From the NCBI GenBank assembly GCA_017428585.1, contig JAFRQN010000311.1, positions 1-36,541 on the forward strand: a stretch of DNA of 36,541 nucleotides. Reading direction: 5' to 3'. Source of the stretch: Bacteroidota bacterium (GTDB taxonomy: Bacteria; Bacteroidota; Ignavibacteria; Kapaibacteriales; UBA2268). The notes under the pieces were generated by a model that saw nothing but the letters and a program-made list of their open reading frames with translations, was not told where the DNA came from and did not search any database. Positions 25,472 to 34,764 of this stretch are shown in pieces (positions within the stretch are counted from its first letter, which is position 1; every line of letters starts with the position of its first letter). Both the position numbers and the translations under genes were made by a program.

Positions 25472-27496
25472 ATGGAGCAAAACAATTCTACTATTAATGC
25501 CAAATTACCAGAAAATGCCCATAGAGAATTAAAAGAAGGCGAAATATACAACCCTGTAATGCCTGCAGAGTCAAAATTCGCTGAAATAACTCCTTGGTCA
25601 GTATGTATGGGATTATTGATGGCAATTATTTTCTCTGCAGCTGCTGCCTATTCTGGATTAAAAATAGGACAGGTATTTGAAGCTGCAATCCCAATTTCAA
25701 TTATTGCAGTTGGTGCTTCTGCTGCACTAAAGAAAAAAAACGCATTAGCTCAAAATGTGATTATTCAATCAATAGGAGCAAGTTCTGGTGTTATTGTTGC
25801 TGGTGCAATATTTACAATACCTGCACTTTATATTTTACAAGCAAAATATCCAGAAATAGAAGCTAATTTTGTCCAAATATTCTTTTCATCTCTCTTTGGT
25901 GGATTCTTAGGAATATTATTTTTAATTCCATTCCGTAAATATTTTGTCAAAGATATGCACGGTAAATTCCCATTCCCTGAAGCCACTGCTACAACAGAAA
26001 TACTTATCACAGGTGAGAAAGGTGGATCTCAAGCAAAGATTTTAATATTTAGCGGACTTTTTGGTGGAATATTTGAATTTTTAGTTTCTACATTACATTT
26101 ATTCGCAGATACATTTTCAACCCGTGTAATTCCTATAGGTGCTGCTCTTGCTGATAAAGCAAAATTAGTATTTAAGATGAGCGTTTCTCCTTTAGTTTTT
26201 TCTTTTGGATATCTTATAGGATTAAAATATGCTACAATTATATGTGTAGGTTCTCTTTTATCATGGTTTGTTTTTGTACCGCTTATTAATGAAATAGGTG
26301 AAATATTTTTAACATTATCTGCTGGTACTGCAGCAAATCCTTTTGCAGCAATGTCTCCAGAAGAGATATTTAGAACATTTGTTCGTCCTATTGGAATTGG
26401 TGCAATTGCAATGGCAGGTATTATTGGTATAGTTAAATCTTCATCTGTTATTGGTTCTGCTTTTAAACTTGCTGTATCAGGATTAGGCAAAAAAGGTACT
26501 AAAGAACTTAAACAAGAAGAACCAAGAACTAATAGAGATTTAAAAATGACAACAATCTTGTTATTATCATTTTTAACTATTGTTGCTATTTTCATTTTCT
26601 TATTAGTTGGTGTAAATATCACTCCATTCCAAGCAATTATTGCCTTGATAACTCTTGTTGTAATTTCATTCTTATTTACAACAGTAGCAGCAAATGCAAT
26701 AGCAATTGTTGGTTCTAACCCAGTTTCTGGCATGACATTAATGACATTAATTTTATCATCATTTATTCTTGTAGCAGCAGGATTAACTGGTCCTTTAGGA
26801 ATGATGAGTGCATTAATTATTGGCGGTATTGTTTGTACAGCATTATCAATGGCTGGCGGCTTTATTACAGATTTAAAAGTAGGATATTGGTTAGGAACTA
26901 CTCCTATTAAACAAGAAAAATGGAAATTCCTTGGAACATTATTATCTGCAGCAACAGTTGGTATTGTTATCTACATATTAGGTGAAGCATACGGTTACGT
27001 TCTTACACCAGAAACTCCAAATCCATTAGTAGCTCCTCAAGCTAATGCAATGGCAGCTGTAATAGAACCTTTAATGCTTCCAGGTGCAAAAGTTTTCTGG
27101 ATACTTTATATTGTTGGTGCTTTGCTTTCATTATTATTAATGTGGATAGGCATACCACCTCTACCATTTGCACTTGGAATGTTTATTCCTCTTGAATTAA
27201 ATACTCCTCTTATTGTTGGTGGTATTTTAAACTATTTTATGAGCAAAGAAACAAAGAAACAAAGCAAGAAATTGGCAGAAGCAAGAACCGCACGTGGAAC
27301 ATTAATAGCATCAGGTATGATAGCAGGTGCTGCAATATTTGGTGTAATTGGTGCTTTATTATTATTCTTTAATATTAATTTAGATACACATCTATTTGCA
27401 AACAATCAAGTTGCAGGCGAAGCAGTTGCAATAGTTGCATTTATTATACTAATTGCATACTTTGTATGGGATGCTCGTCGTGCTAAAGAAGAATAA
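25472..27496 (+). CDS. OPT-family oligopeptide transporter
   Basis: A 674-residue polytopic inner-membrane protein with about 16 hydrophobic segments. It belongs to the OPT superfamily, bacterial branch, whose members import peptides or metal chelates with protons. Diagnostic stretches are TPWSVCMGLLMAIIFSAAAA and YSGLKIGQVFEAAIPISI near the N-terminus, GKFPFPEATATTEILITGEK around residues 165-190, and VGSNPVSGMT near 415. The C-terminal half repeats the fold (WIGIPPLPFALGMFIPLELN). A hydrophilic N-terminus of about 40 residues precedes the first helix. It could supply peptides scavenged after extracellular proteolysis, but the substrate cannot be told from sequence. It is a single gene, convergent with the NlpC/P60 gene. 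Confidence 0.93.
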   Translation: MEQNNSTINAKLPENAHRELKEGEIYNPVMPAESKFAEITPWSVCMGLLMAIIFSAAAAYSGLKIGQVFEAAIPISIIAVGASAALKKKNALAQNVIIQSIGASSGVIVAGAIFTIPALYILQAKYPEIEANFVQIFFSSLFGGFLGILFLIPFRKYFVKDMHGKFPFPEATATTEILITGEKGGSQAKILIFSGLFGGIFEFLVSTLHLFADTFSTRVIPIGAALADKAKLVFKMSVSPLVFSFGYLIGLKYATIICVGSLLSWFVFVPLINEIGEIFLTLSAGTAANPFAAMSPEEIFRTFVRPIGIGAIAMAGIIGIVKSSSVIGSAFKLAVSGLGKKGTKELKQEEPRTNRDLKMTTILLLSFLTIVAIFIFLLVGVNITPFQAIIALITLVVISFLFTTVAANAIAIVGSNPVSGMTLMTLILSSFILVAAGLTGPLGMMSALIIGGIVCTALSMAGGFITDLKVGYWLGTTPIKQEKWKFLGTLLSAATVGIVIYILGEAYGYVLTPETPNPLVAPQANAMAAVIEPLMLPGAKVFWILYIVGALLSLLLMWIGIPPLPFALGMFIPLELNTPLIVGGILNYFMSKETKKQSKKLAEARTARGTLIASGMIAGAAIFGVIGALLLFFNINLDTHLFANNQVAGEAVAIVAFIILIAYFVWDARRAKEE

Positions 27497-27520
27497 TAAA
27501 AAGATTTAATTTATAACAAT

Positions 27521-27553
27521 AAAAAACGAGATAATTATATTATCTCGTTTTTT
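27521..27553. terminator. Bidirectional intrinsic terminator overlapping the NlpC/P60 stop codon
   Basis: A perfect 14-bp stem (27521-27534 with 27540-27553; core ACGAGATAA) around a TTATA loop, flanked by A and T runs, between the OPT gene (+) and the NlpC/P60 gene (-). The right arm reaches into the TAA stop codon (27552-27554) of the minus-strand gene. Confidence 0.92.
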
Positions 27554-28136
27554 ATTTGTTTATTGTACGAATTCCCGCATAGTTGCTGGCAAAAACACCT
27601 TGCTTAAATGATTGTTTAACAACTCCTAACGATGATGAAGCATGTATCATCATATCATCACCAACATAAAGTCCTACATGATATATTTTATCATTTTTCT
27701 TAAAGAATACAAGATCACCAACACGAGGATTATTTGTAGGGAAAGAATTTAAATATTGTTCATACGATGTACGAGGAATAAATTGACCAAGTTCAACATA
27801 TACAGATTTAACAAAACCGCTGCAATCTACACCATCTCTTGTATCACCACCATATTTATACTTTACACCAATCCAACTCTCTGCTATTTTTTTTATATAA
27901 TTATCAGCATCTGAATATGTACCTGAACCCGATGGCAGTTTATCTTTTTTTAATTTTACTTGACTTTTATTTTTTTTAGTTTTGACTTGCTTTTCTGTTT
28001 TAGTTGTATCAACTGAATAATAAGAATAATATTTATAATTTAAATCACGTTTTGAAGTAAAACGGATAGATGGTTCACATGCGATCAAAAATATTATTAA
28101 TAAAAATAATGTATTCTTAACAAATTTATTATTCAT
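27552..28136 (-). CDS. NlpC/P60-family lipoprotein (cell-wall endopeptidase)
   Basis: A 194-residue lipoprotein counted from the ATG at 28136; the frame also opens one codon earlier at a TTG, which I do not prefer. Residues 1-19 form a lipoprotein signal with lipobox LIAC and Cys20. A basic, Lys-rich linker (about 45-75, KTKKNKSQVKLKKDK) leads to the NlpC/P60 domain at about 80-194. Catalytic Cys105 lies in GVDCSGF, His153 in YHVGLYVGDDMMIHASS, and a further polar residue (the His of MIHASS) follows. Members cut bonds in peptidoglycan stem peptides, usually D-Glu to diamino acid. The protein should sit on the inner face of the outer membrane. The gene has its own likely promoter upstream and ends in a terminator shared with the OPT gene. 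Confidence 0.92.
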   Translation of the reverse strand: MNNKFVKNTLFLLIIFLIACEPSIRFTSKRDLNYKYYSYYSVDTTKTEKQVKTKKNKSQVKLKKDKLPSGSGTYSDADNYIKKIAESWIGVKYKYGGDTRDGVDCSGFVKSVYVELGQFIPRTSYEQYLNSFPTNNPRVGDLVFFKKNDKIYHVGLYVGDDMMIHASSSLGVVKQSFKQGVFASNYAGIRTINK

Positions 28137-28159
28137 CAATAGAAACTATATTAATTACA

Positions 28160-28188
28160 CAAATATACTATATGTATAATCTATCAAA
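28160..28188 (-). promoter_or_regulatory. Probable promoter of NlpC/P60 gene
   Basis: On the minus strand, TTTG (28188-28185), 17 bases, then TATATTTG (28167-28160). The -7 box is a full match to the Bacteroidota consensus but the spacing is two bases short. It lies in the 73 bases between priA and the NlpC/P60 start. Confidence 0.5.
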
Positions 28189-28209
28189 AAATATACCAAA
28201 TAACATATA

Positions 28210-30741
28210 TTACATTGATGAATAAGCATCTATATCGATTTTAATAGTTACATCTTTGCTGGAATCAGTTTTATAATATCTTTCCAATGTATTATTTATT
28301 GTATTATGCAAAATTCTTCCTCCGATATCTATAGCCTTTATATCTTTGATAATAATTTGCCATCGATATTTATTGTTTAATTTTGTCAATGCTGCAGGCT
28401 GAGGAGGATAAACAATTAATGCTTTGTGTCTATCTATCAAGGAATAGAATATATTAGCACTATTTTTTAGTTTTAGTTCATTGTCTGATACAAACTCTAT
28501 TATACAAAAACGTACAAAAGGAGGAAATAAAGCATCCTGACGTTTTTGTAATTCTAACTTATAAAAATTATTAAAATCTGACTTTGCTGCATTAATTATT
28601 GCATAATTATCTAAATTATATGTTTGTATTACAACTTCTCCTAATAAATCTTGACCACGCCCAGCACGACCTGAAACTTGAGAAATTAATTGAAAAGTTC
28701 GTTCAGCAGCTCGAAAATCTGGAATATTTAATTGTACATCTGCATCAATTACACCTACTAATGAAACTCTATCAAAATCCAATCCCTTTGCCACCATTTG
28801 TGTTCCTAATAAAATATCAGTTTTCCCCTGTGCAAATGATTCCAAAATTTTTCTATAATTATCTTTTTTTTGAGTGGTATCTAAATCCAGACGATCTATT
28901 TTAGCCTCAAAACCACTTTCTAATAATATATTATTTAATGCGTCTTCAATTCTTTGTGTTCCTGAACCAAACTTTTCCAGACCTTCATGGCCGCAAGAAT
29001 CACAAAATTTTGGAACAGGTTGTGAGTATCCACAATAATGACATTTCAATTCATTAGTAACCTGATGATATGTAAGAGAAGTCGAACAATTCTTACATTG
29101 CGGAACAAAACCACAGTCTTCACATTCTAAGAAACTTGCATAACCTCGTCTATTTTGAAATAAAATAATTCCTTCGTGTTTCGATACTTTTTCCTTTATT
29201 TTATCAATAAGAATAGTAGAAAATCCATTAAAATATTGGCCTGACCTTTTCGCAGATCCAATATCAACAATCTCTACCTTAGGCAAAACAGCTTTATCAA
29301 CACGATTTTTTATTTCTAATAATTTAATTTTATTTAAATGTGTATTATAATAACTTTCTAAAGAAGGAGTAGCAGACCCTAAAACAATTGTTGCATGTTC
29401 CAGCATTGCTCTATATATCGCAGCATCCCTGCCATGATAATACGGCAATTGAGAATCCTGCTTATAAGACGTTTCATGTTCTTCATCAACAATGATTAAT
29501 CCTAAATTATCTAATGGAGTAAACAATGCTGATCTTGCACCAATAACAATTTTTGTCTTTCTATTTAAAACAGCACGCCAAGAATCATATCTTTCAGCAT
29601 CTGACATTTTACTATGAAAAACAGATATTATATTAGGGAAAATTATATTAAAACGATCTATTAATTGTGGAGTTAATGATATCTCTGGAACCAACAATAA
29701 AACTGTTTTATTTAATTCTAAAGCTTTTTTTATTGCATGAATATAAACTAAAGTTTTTCCACTGCCTGTTATTCCATGTAGTAGAAATGGAGCATATTCA
29801 TTTTTAGCAATATTTTCATTTATAATATTAACACAATTTAACTGCTCATCTGTAAGCGGCAGTTTGCTTTCATCCTTAAAAGCTAAACTTGTAGTTTGGT
29901 TGAAAACAGCACTTCGATTTATCTCTTCTTCACTTACAGTTACAAAACCTTTTTTTTCTAAACTATTGATAGCAGATACACTTTTAAATAACTTTGATAA
30001 TTCAGCTGTAGGAACAGGATTGTTTTGATAGTTATCAAACAAATATGCTAATAATTGTGATTGCTTTTGCGTTGATTTACGAAGATTTAATAAATTGATA
30101 GTTTCTGTTAATAATTCTTTATTACTAAGAAGTTTTTCAGCGATTTTAACAACTTTTTGTTTTTTTTCTTTAATCTTTACTTTATGCTCTATTTCAAATT
30201 TTATTAAATCATGATTTAATAAAAAAGTTATGTCAGATCTTATATTTTTTATATTACAATATTCTTGAATTTGTTCTATCGTAACAGATTCTTTTGCAGT
30301 TAATAATAACTGCATTATTTTTATTTGATGTGAATTTAATATTATTTTTTTTAAAGTCGTTATATCAGTATTAAAAATAAATTTAAATACAGATTTAGGC
30401 AGGATATTATTTGGAATCGCTGCTTTTATAGTCTCTCCTATTGGCGAAAAGTAATAACTTGATATCCAAATTAAAAATTTTAGCATATTTTCAGAAAATA
30501 TAGGCTTAATATCCAATATTTCTGAAACAGATTTAATTTCCGAGACATTCAGTTCTTTATTTAAATCTTCTAAATTGTTAGATTGATCTATTACAACACC
30601 CGTAAGTTCTCTTAATTTACCTTTCCCAAATGGTACATTAACTCTACAACCTTTATAATTTTCATTATTCCCAACATAAGAATATATAAAAGTTTTATGC
30701 AATGGAACAGGCAATGCAATTCTTAAATAAATTAAATCCAT
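28210..30741 (-). CDS. priA: Primosomal protein N' (PriA helicase)
   Basis: An 843-residue superfamily 2 DNA helicase that recognises stalled forks and D-loops and starts replication restart. The N-terminal 3'-DNA-end-binding domain (RIALPVPLHKTFIYSYVG, about 6-110) is followed by a winged-helix region. The motor has Walker A GSGKT at 326-330 (LLHGITGSGKTLVYI) and DEEH from Asp419 (IVDEEHETSYKQD). The zinc-binding insert starts at Cys540 (CEDCGFVPQCKNC, then CHYCG and CDSCG), giving the four CxxC pairs that bind two zinc ions. Motifs V and VI are also present (GTQMVAKGLDFDRVSLVGV, QVSGRAGRG). All are intact. It is the last of five tightly spaced minus-strand genes, 11 bases after rnc. Confidence 0.97.
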   Translation of the reverse strand: MDLIYLRIALPVPLHKTFIYSYVGNNENYKGCRVNVPFGKGKLRELTGVVIDQSNNLEDLNKELNVSEIKSVSEILDIKPIFSENMLKFLIWISSYYFSPIGETIKAAIPNNILPKSVFKFIFNTDITTLKKIILNSHQIKIMQLLLTAKESVTIEQIQEYCNIKNIRSDITFLLNHDLIKFEIEHKVKIKEKKQKVVKIAEKLLSNKELLTETINLLNLRKSTQKQSQLLAYLFDNYQNNPVPTAELSKLFKSVSAINSLEKKGFVTVSEEEINRSAVFNQTTSLAFKDESKLPLTDEQLNCVNIINENIAKNEYAPFLLHGITGSGKTLVYIHAIKKALELNKTVLLLVPEISLTPQLIDRFNIIFPNIISVFHSKMSDAERYDSWRAVLNRKTKIVIGARSALFTPLDNLGLIIVDEEHETSYKQDSQLPYYHGRDAAIYRAMLEHATIVLGSATPSLESYYNTHLNKIKLLEIKNRVDKAVLPKVEIVDIGSAKRSGQYFNGFSTILIDKIKEKVSKHEGIILFQNRRGYASFLECEDCGFVPQCKNCSTSLTYHQVTNELKCHYCGYSQPVPKFCDSCGHEGLEKFGSGTQRIEDALNNILLESGFEAKIDRLDLDTTQKKDNYRKILESFAQGKTDILLGTQMVAKGLDFDRVSLVGVIDADVQLNIPDFRAAERTFQLISQVSGRAGRGQDLLGEVVIQTYNLDNYAIINAAKSDFNNFYKLELQKRQDALFPPFVRFCIIEFVSDNELKLKNSANIFYSLIDRHKALIVYPPQPAALTKLNNKYRWQIIIKDIKAIDIGGRILHNTINNTLERYYKTDSSKDVTIKIDIDAYSSM

Positions 30742-30752
30742 GCTTTATTATA

Positions 30753-31529
30753 TTATTTTAACAATTTAGACAATGAAAAATTATCTATTGCATCTTTTGC
30801 AGCATGCTGAGCAGCAATTTTTTTTGATGAACCTTTTCCAGAACCAAGAAAAATATTATTTATATATACTCCTATTTGAAAAACTTTATCATGATCTGCA
30901 CCAGTTTCATCTAACAACTGATAAATAGGCGTATCAAAATTATAGGAAAGTAATAATTCTTGCAGCTGCTTTTTGTAATTCTCATCTGTTTGTACTGCCT
31001 CAGAGAAAACATTTATTATATTGCAATAAATAAAATTAGCAGCCTTGTCAAGTCCAGAGTCAATATATATAGCAGCTATAACAGCTTCTACAACATTAGC
31101 TAATATAGAATCAGTTTTTTTACTTAATAATTCTTTTTTTGCTCCATAACTCAGTATCATAAATTTTTTTATTTCAAGATTTTCAGCTACTCTTACTAAT
31201 GTTTCTCTTTTTACTAATCTGGAACGTATTTCTGTTAATTCGCCCTCTGGCTTATTCTTATATTTAGTAAATAAAAAATCTGATATTATAAATTCTAATA
31301 CTGCATCACCTAAATACTCTAATCTTTCATTCGAAATAACATCTTTTTTTATACCAGCAAAAGAACTATGCAAAAAAGCCTGCTCAAATATTTCAATATT
31401 ATTAATTCTAATGTTTAAAATAGTTTCTAATTCTTTTTTTACTTCATCATTAAAGATGTTATTTCCCTTAAAAATTTCTTTTATATTATCCTGATAATTT
31501 TGTCTAAATAAAAAACCTATATATTCCAT
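30753..31529 (-). CDS. rnc: Ribonuclease III
   Basis: A 258-residue double-strand-specific endoribonuclease that processes rRNA precursors and structured mRNAs. The signature NERLEYLGDAVLEF is at residues 67-80, with the metal-binding Glu/Asp residues in place, and a second acidic cluster follows (ANVVEAVIAAIYID). The C-terminal double-stranded RNA-binding domain covers about 185-255 (KKQLQELLLSYNFDTPIYQL, ending SKKIAAQHAAKDAID). An N-terminal extension of about 25 residues before the usual helix (FRQNYQDNIKEIFKGNNIF) is common in Bacteroidota. The gene lies 3 bases after tatA and 11 before priA, clearly in one transcript. Confidence 0.97.
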   Translation of the reverse strand: MEYIGFLFRQNYQDNIKEIFKGNNIFNDEVKKELETILNIRINNIEIFEQAFLHSSFAGIKKDVISNERLEYLGDAVLEFIISDFLFTKYKNKPEGELTEIRSRLVKRETLVRVAENLEIKKFMILSYGAKKELLSKKTDSILANVVEAVIAAIYIDSGLDKAANFIYCNIINVFSEAVQTDENYKKQLQELLLSYNFDTPIYQLLDETGADHDKVFQIGVYINNIFLGSGKGSSKKIAAQHAAKDAIDNFSLSKLLK

Positions 31530-31532
31530 ATT

Positions 31533-31748
31533 CTATTTTTTTTCAATTGAGTCTTTTATTTCTTTTATAGGAGATTCTATTTCTGATCCAATATCATTTA
31601 TTTGCTGCTTTAATTCAAACTGAGCATCCTTAACTTTTCGCATTCCCTTCCCTAACATTTTCATAAGCTCTGGCACTTTTTTAGGACCAAACAGCACTAT
31701 TATAGCAAGAATTATTACAACTAATTCACCACCGCCTATATCAAACAT
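31533..31748 (-). CDS. tatA: Sec-independent translocase TatA/TatB-type subunit
   Basis: A 71-residue Tat subunit. One short membrane helix (ELVVIILAIIVLFGPKKVPE, residues 8-27) with the FGPKKVPEL hinge leads into an amphipathic helix (GKGMRKVKDAQFELKQQIND) and a charged tail. TatA rings form the pathway for folded, twin-arginine proteins. Glu8, at the start of the helix, is often seen in TatB, so a TatB role cannot be excluded. TatC is not in the window. It lies 9 bases after the Wzz-like gene and 3 bases before rnc. Confidence 0.9.
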   Translation of the reverse strand: MFDIGGGELVVIILAIIVLFGPKKVPELMKMLGKGMRKVKDAQFELKQQINDIGSEIESPIKEIKDSIEKK

Positions 31749-31757
31749 AATCTTCCT

Positions 31758-32921
31758 TTATATATTATTTTTATTTGTCCATTGATATTTTATAACAATA
31801 AACAGCAATGCAATAATAGTTGATACCATAAAAGCAAGGACAACCATTAAAGTTTTATGAGGTGCAGTAGGAATTTCAGGTAAATTTGGAAAATCTAACA
31901 ATTCAACTTGTGAAATATCTCTGCTTGCTTGTAACGCATCTTGATGACTTTGTGTTTCTAAATAAAGCAATACTTGTTCATATATTTTTTTATCTCTATA
32001 TAAAGCCGTATACTCCCGCATTAATTCTGGAATATCAGAGAAAGGAATAGAAAAATTATCATTTTTAAACATTCCACCTGACTGAGCTTTATCATACTGC
32101 TTTTTCAAAAAATCAACTTTTGACTGTAATTGTTTTACTATTACAGATGATGGTGAATATTCTTCTAACGCTGCTTTTAATTCTCCTTCAGCAAGCATTA
32201 ATTCAGAACCCAAAGTAACCTGTTGAGTTAAAAGAGATTTAGTTTGTTCTTCAATTTCTAATACTTTATTTTCTGATTGAAATTTTCTTAATTTTATCTC
32301 TATAGAATCCAATTTAGTTCTATATTCACTGGTAGCTTTCTCTGAATATTCTAAAGATACTTTTGCAGCAACAATTGAACGAACTTTAACTATAGAATCT
32401 AAAGCAGCAATAGCAGAATTAGCCATATCTTGAGACAATTTAGAATATTTTAATTTTTCATTGCCAAAAGTAAAAAAAGGCGATTTTACAACAGCAGCTA
32501 AATAAATTACACCACTTTTATCTATTGTAACATCTATCGATTTTTGTACTAACAATATTAGCTTTTCATGCTTTAATTTAGAATACTGCTTCCTTTTTTT
32601 CAACTTACACTTATCTATTATGTATTCAGCAACACCTCTGCTATTTATAATCTCTGCATAAACTTGACCTTGATTGGTTTGCGGAACCATACCTATAGAT
32701 AAAGCACCACCACCGCCTGAAAAGTTTTTTAGAAAAGAAGACAGTCCATTTCCACTCTCTGCTTGTCTAGGTGGAAATAGAGAAGCTTGTGATGTATACT
32801 CAACTGGCATAATAAAACTATAGACTGCAACTATACCAGTAAAGATACAAACAAAACAAATAATAAAACGTAATTTTTGTTTATATAATCCTAATATCTT
32901 TTTTAAGGATAGTTCTTCCAT
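31758..32921 (-). CDS. Wzz/GNVR-type polysaccharide chain-length determinant
   Basis: A 387-residue inner-membrane protein of the polysaccharide co-polymerase (Wzz) family. Membrane helices at about 17-37 (FIICFVCIFTGIVAVYSFIM) and about 358-378 (LMVVLAFMVSTIIALLFIVI) enclose a large periplasmic part. The family start is VEYTSQASLFPP, then a Gly-rich loop (SFLKNFSGGGGALSIG) and a long coiled coil (about 180-300). The closing segment LLDFPNLPEIPTAPHKTLM carries the proline-rich GNVR-like motif just before helix 2. There is no C-terminal tyrosine kinase domain. It should set chain length together with the outer-membrane exporter encoded just upstream (16-base gap). No glycosyltransferases lie in the window, so the polysaccharide is unknown. 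Confidence 0.9.
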   Translation of the reverse strand: MEELSLKKILGLYKQKLRFIICFVCIFTGIVAVYSFIMPVEYTSQASLFPPRQAESGNGLSSFLKNFSGGGGALSIGMVPQTNQGQVYAEIINSRGVAEYIIDKCKLKKRKQYSKLKHEKLILLVQKSIDVTIDKSGVIYLAAVVKSPFFTFGNEKLKYSKLSQDMANSAIAALDSIVKVRSIVAAKVSLEYSEKATSEYRTKLDSIEIKLRKFQSENKVLEIEEQTKSLLTQQVTLGSELMLAEGELKAALEEYSPSSVIVKQLQSKVDFLKKQYDKAQSGGMFKNDNFSIPFSDIPELMREYTALYRDKKIYEQVLLYLETQSHQDALQASRDISQVELLDFPNLPEIPTAPHKTLMVVLAFMVSTIIALLFIVIKYQWTNKNNI

Positions 32922-32937
32922 ATTTTTCTAAATTTTG

Positions 32938-34596
32938 TTATTTAACCGTTGCAATAATAACTGCTATCATTGAAACTATAGGAGATAAAACTGTTAATAT
33001 AGTAGTAACTACCTGCATAAAGTCTATTTCCGTTTTTGGTGGAACAGATATATTATCTCCAGGTTCTAATTTATATTTTTTTGTTTTTGAAGCTAAAAAT
33101 TGTTCACCACCTCGTCTTTTATTAACAGTTGTCTCGCTTTCATCGGCACGATAAGCAAATCCTCCAGCAGCATTGATGTAATCCATATATGTAAAATCGC
33201 TGCGGTATTTTACAAAACCTGGATTTACTACCTTACCCTGAACATTAATAAACCCTGTTTTTATAGGAACAATAATTGAATCTTGTGAAATCAACGTAAT
33301 GTTATCATCAGAATGTTCATCAGCAACTATTTTTTCAAAATCAATAGACATTCCACCCTTTTTTTCTCTTACTCTGGATTGGAAATATCTAAATTCACTT
33401 TTACTCATTTCTGAAGGAATGGTACGATATAAACGTTCCATCTCTAAATCTTTTTTCTGCAGTTCTTCCTGCCTAATAAACTCTATATTAGTAATATCTG
33501 CATCCTTAGTAAATCCACCAGCTCGACGGATTAAATCACTAACTCTATCTACATCTTTTTCTATAGAATATCTACCAGGATATTTTACTTCACCTAATAT
33601 AACAGCATAGTGTATTTTTTGCCAATCTGCTTTCGTACGTACATAAACTCTATCCCCAGAATTTAACAAGAAATCATCATCATAAGACTCAGAAGATGTC
33701 ATTATATTTTTCCATTTTGTTAAATTCAATAATTGTGTATTAAGACCAGTTGGCGTCCATTGTACATATTCTACAGAATCTAATAATGCAGATTCAAAGA
33801 AACCTAATCCAAATCTAATCAAGGTTGATAAAGAATCACCATTAACAAATTCAACTTCACATGGTGCAGGAACATCTCCTTGAATTGATATTATTTGTCT
33901 TTCTGAAGCAAGAGGAACAACAATATGATCTCCACCTTCAACATACGGATTTGAATTAATATCACCTAATAAATAAAACTTCAATAAATCAACCTTACAC
34001 CTTTCATCTGTTTTATTGCGTATTAAAGTTATATTTCTAACAGATGCAGAATCTTTCAATCCACCAATACGTTCTATAATTTCAGAAACTCTATCTGTTG
34101 CAGTAGCAGGAACTACTGCTGACTTTACAGCTGGACCAGAAATATTAACTTTAAATTTGCGAATATCACTTAGAGCAACATTAAAGCTTTTATATACTCG
34201 TGATACTCTCTCTTTTATTATATCGTATGCTTCTGATAATGTTTTGCCTGATATATATACTCCGCCTATTCCGTCTATCAATAAATGTCCATCTGGAGAT
34301 ACTCTTATTTTTAGCTTGCCTGTTCGTTCTTTTGTAAGAACAGAACTTTCAAAAACAATTGTAAATTCATCTCCAGCTCCAACAATATATTTATTAGGAT
34401 CTATTTCTTTATCGATTATTCCATAGCTATCAGTTGCCAATTGTTGAGATATTTCCTTTGAAACAGTATCATAATCTTTCTTATCAATACCTGTTATTGA
34501 TTTGTAATTAATATGCGCATCCAAATAATTAGTTGTTATAACACTTAAAACAAAAACAACTAATAATATGTATTTGATTCTTTTTATTCTTTCCAT
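32938..34596 (-). CDS. Polysaccharide export protein with SLBB repeats (Wza-like)
   Basis: A 552-residue outer-membrane polysaccharide exporter relative. After an N-terminal hydrophobic signal (residues 9-25, ILLVVFVLSVITTNYL) comes the Poly_export domain (YIVGAGDEFTIVFES, then IRVSPDGHLLIDGIGGVYIS). Three SLBB modules follow: one near 230-260 (IQGDVPAPCEVEFV), one near 325-360 (VILGEVKYPGRYSIEKD), and one near 445-480 (INVQGKVVNPGFVKY). The C-terminus ends in a hydrophobic helix (VVTTILTVLSPIVSMIAVII), which could form the outer-membrane pore as in Wza. Unlike Wza, there is no Cys lipobox after the signal. The first gene of the five-gene set, it is followed by the Wzz-like gene. A -7-like TATTTTTG (34643-34636, minus strand) lies 40 bases upstream without a good -33 box. 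Confidence 0.9.
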   Translation of the reverse strand: MERIKRIKYILLVVFVLSVITTNYLDAHINYKSITGIDKKDYDTVSKEISQQLATDSYGIIDKEIDPNKYIVGAGDEFTIVFESSVLTKERTGKLKIRVSPDGHLLIDGIGGVYISGKTLSEAYDIIKERVSRVYKSFNVALSDIRKFKVNISGPAVKSAVVPATATDRVSEIIERIGGLKDSASVRNITLIRNKTDERCKVDLLKFYLLGDINSNPYVEGGDHIVVPLASERQIISIQGDVPAPCEVEFVNGDSLSTLIRFGLGFFESALLDSVEYVQWTPTGLNTQLLNLTKWKNIMTSSESYDDDFLLNSGDRVYVRTKADWQKIHYAVILGEVKYPGRYSIEKDVDRVSDLIRRAGGFTKDADITNIEFIRQEELQKKDLEMERLYRTIPSEMSKSEFRYFQSRVREKKGGMSIDFEKIVADEHSDDNITLISQDSIIVPIKTGFINVQGKVVNPGFVKYRSDFTYMDYINAAGGFAYRADESETTVNKRRGGEQFLASKTKKYKLEPGDNISVPPKTEIDFMQVVTTILTVLSPIVSMIAVIIATVK

Positions 34597-34716
34597 ATTT
34601 ACAAAAATACAAAAAAATTATATATATTAATTATTCAAAAATAAAAATATATTTATGATTGTTTTCTTTTTTTTTAGTATTTTGCATAATATAATAATTA
34701 TAAATAAATAATATTT

Positions 34717-34724
34717 TAATTTTG
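34717..34724 (+). promoter_or_regulatory. Possible -7 box of leuC-type gene
   Basis: TAATTTTG at 34717-34724 is a full match to the Bacteroidota -7 consensus 40 bases before the ATG, but no TTG lies 19 bases upstream. The rest of the 168-base divergent spacer is nearly pure A+T. Confidence 0.4.
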
Positions 34725-34764
34725 CTATTTATCTATTTATTAATATAAAATATCAAATTAAACT

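Noticed and set aside
26029..26733. 234-codon antisense open frame within the OPT gene
   Set aside because: It is a shadow of a strongly supported transporter gene; its composition mirrors the hydrophobic codons opposite and it has no domain or promoter.
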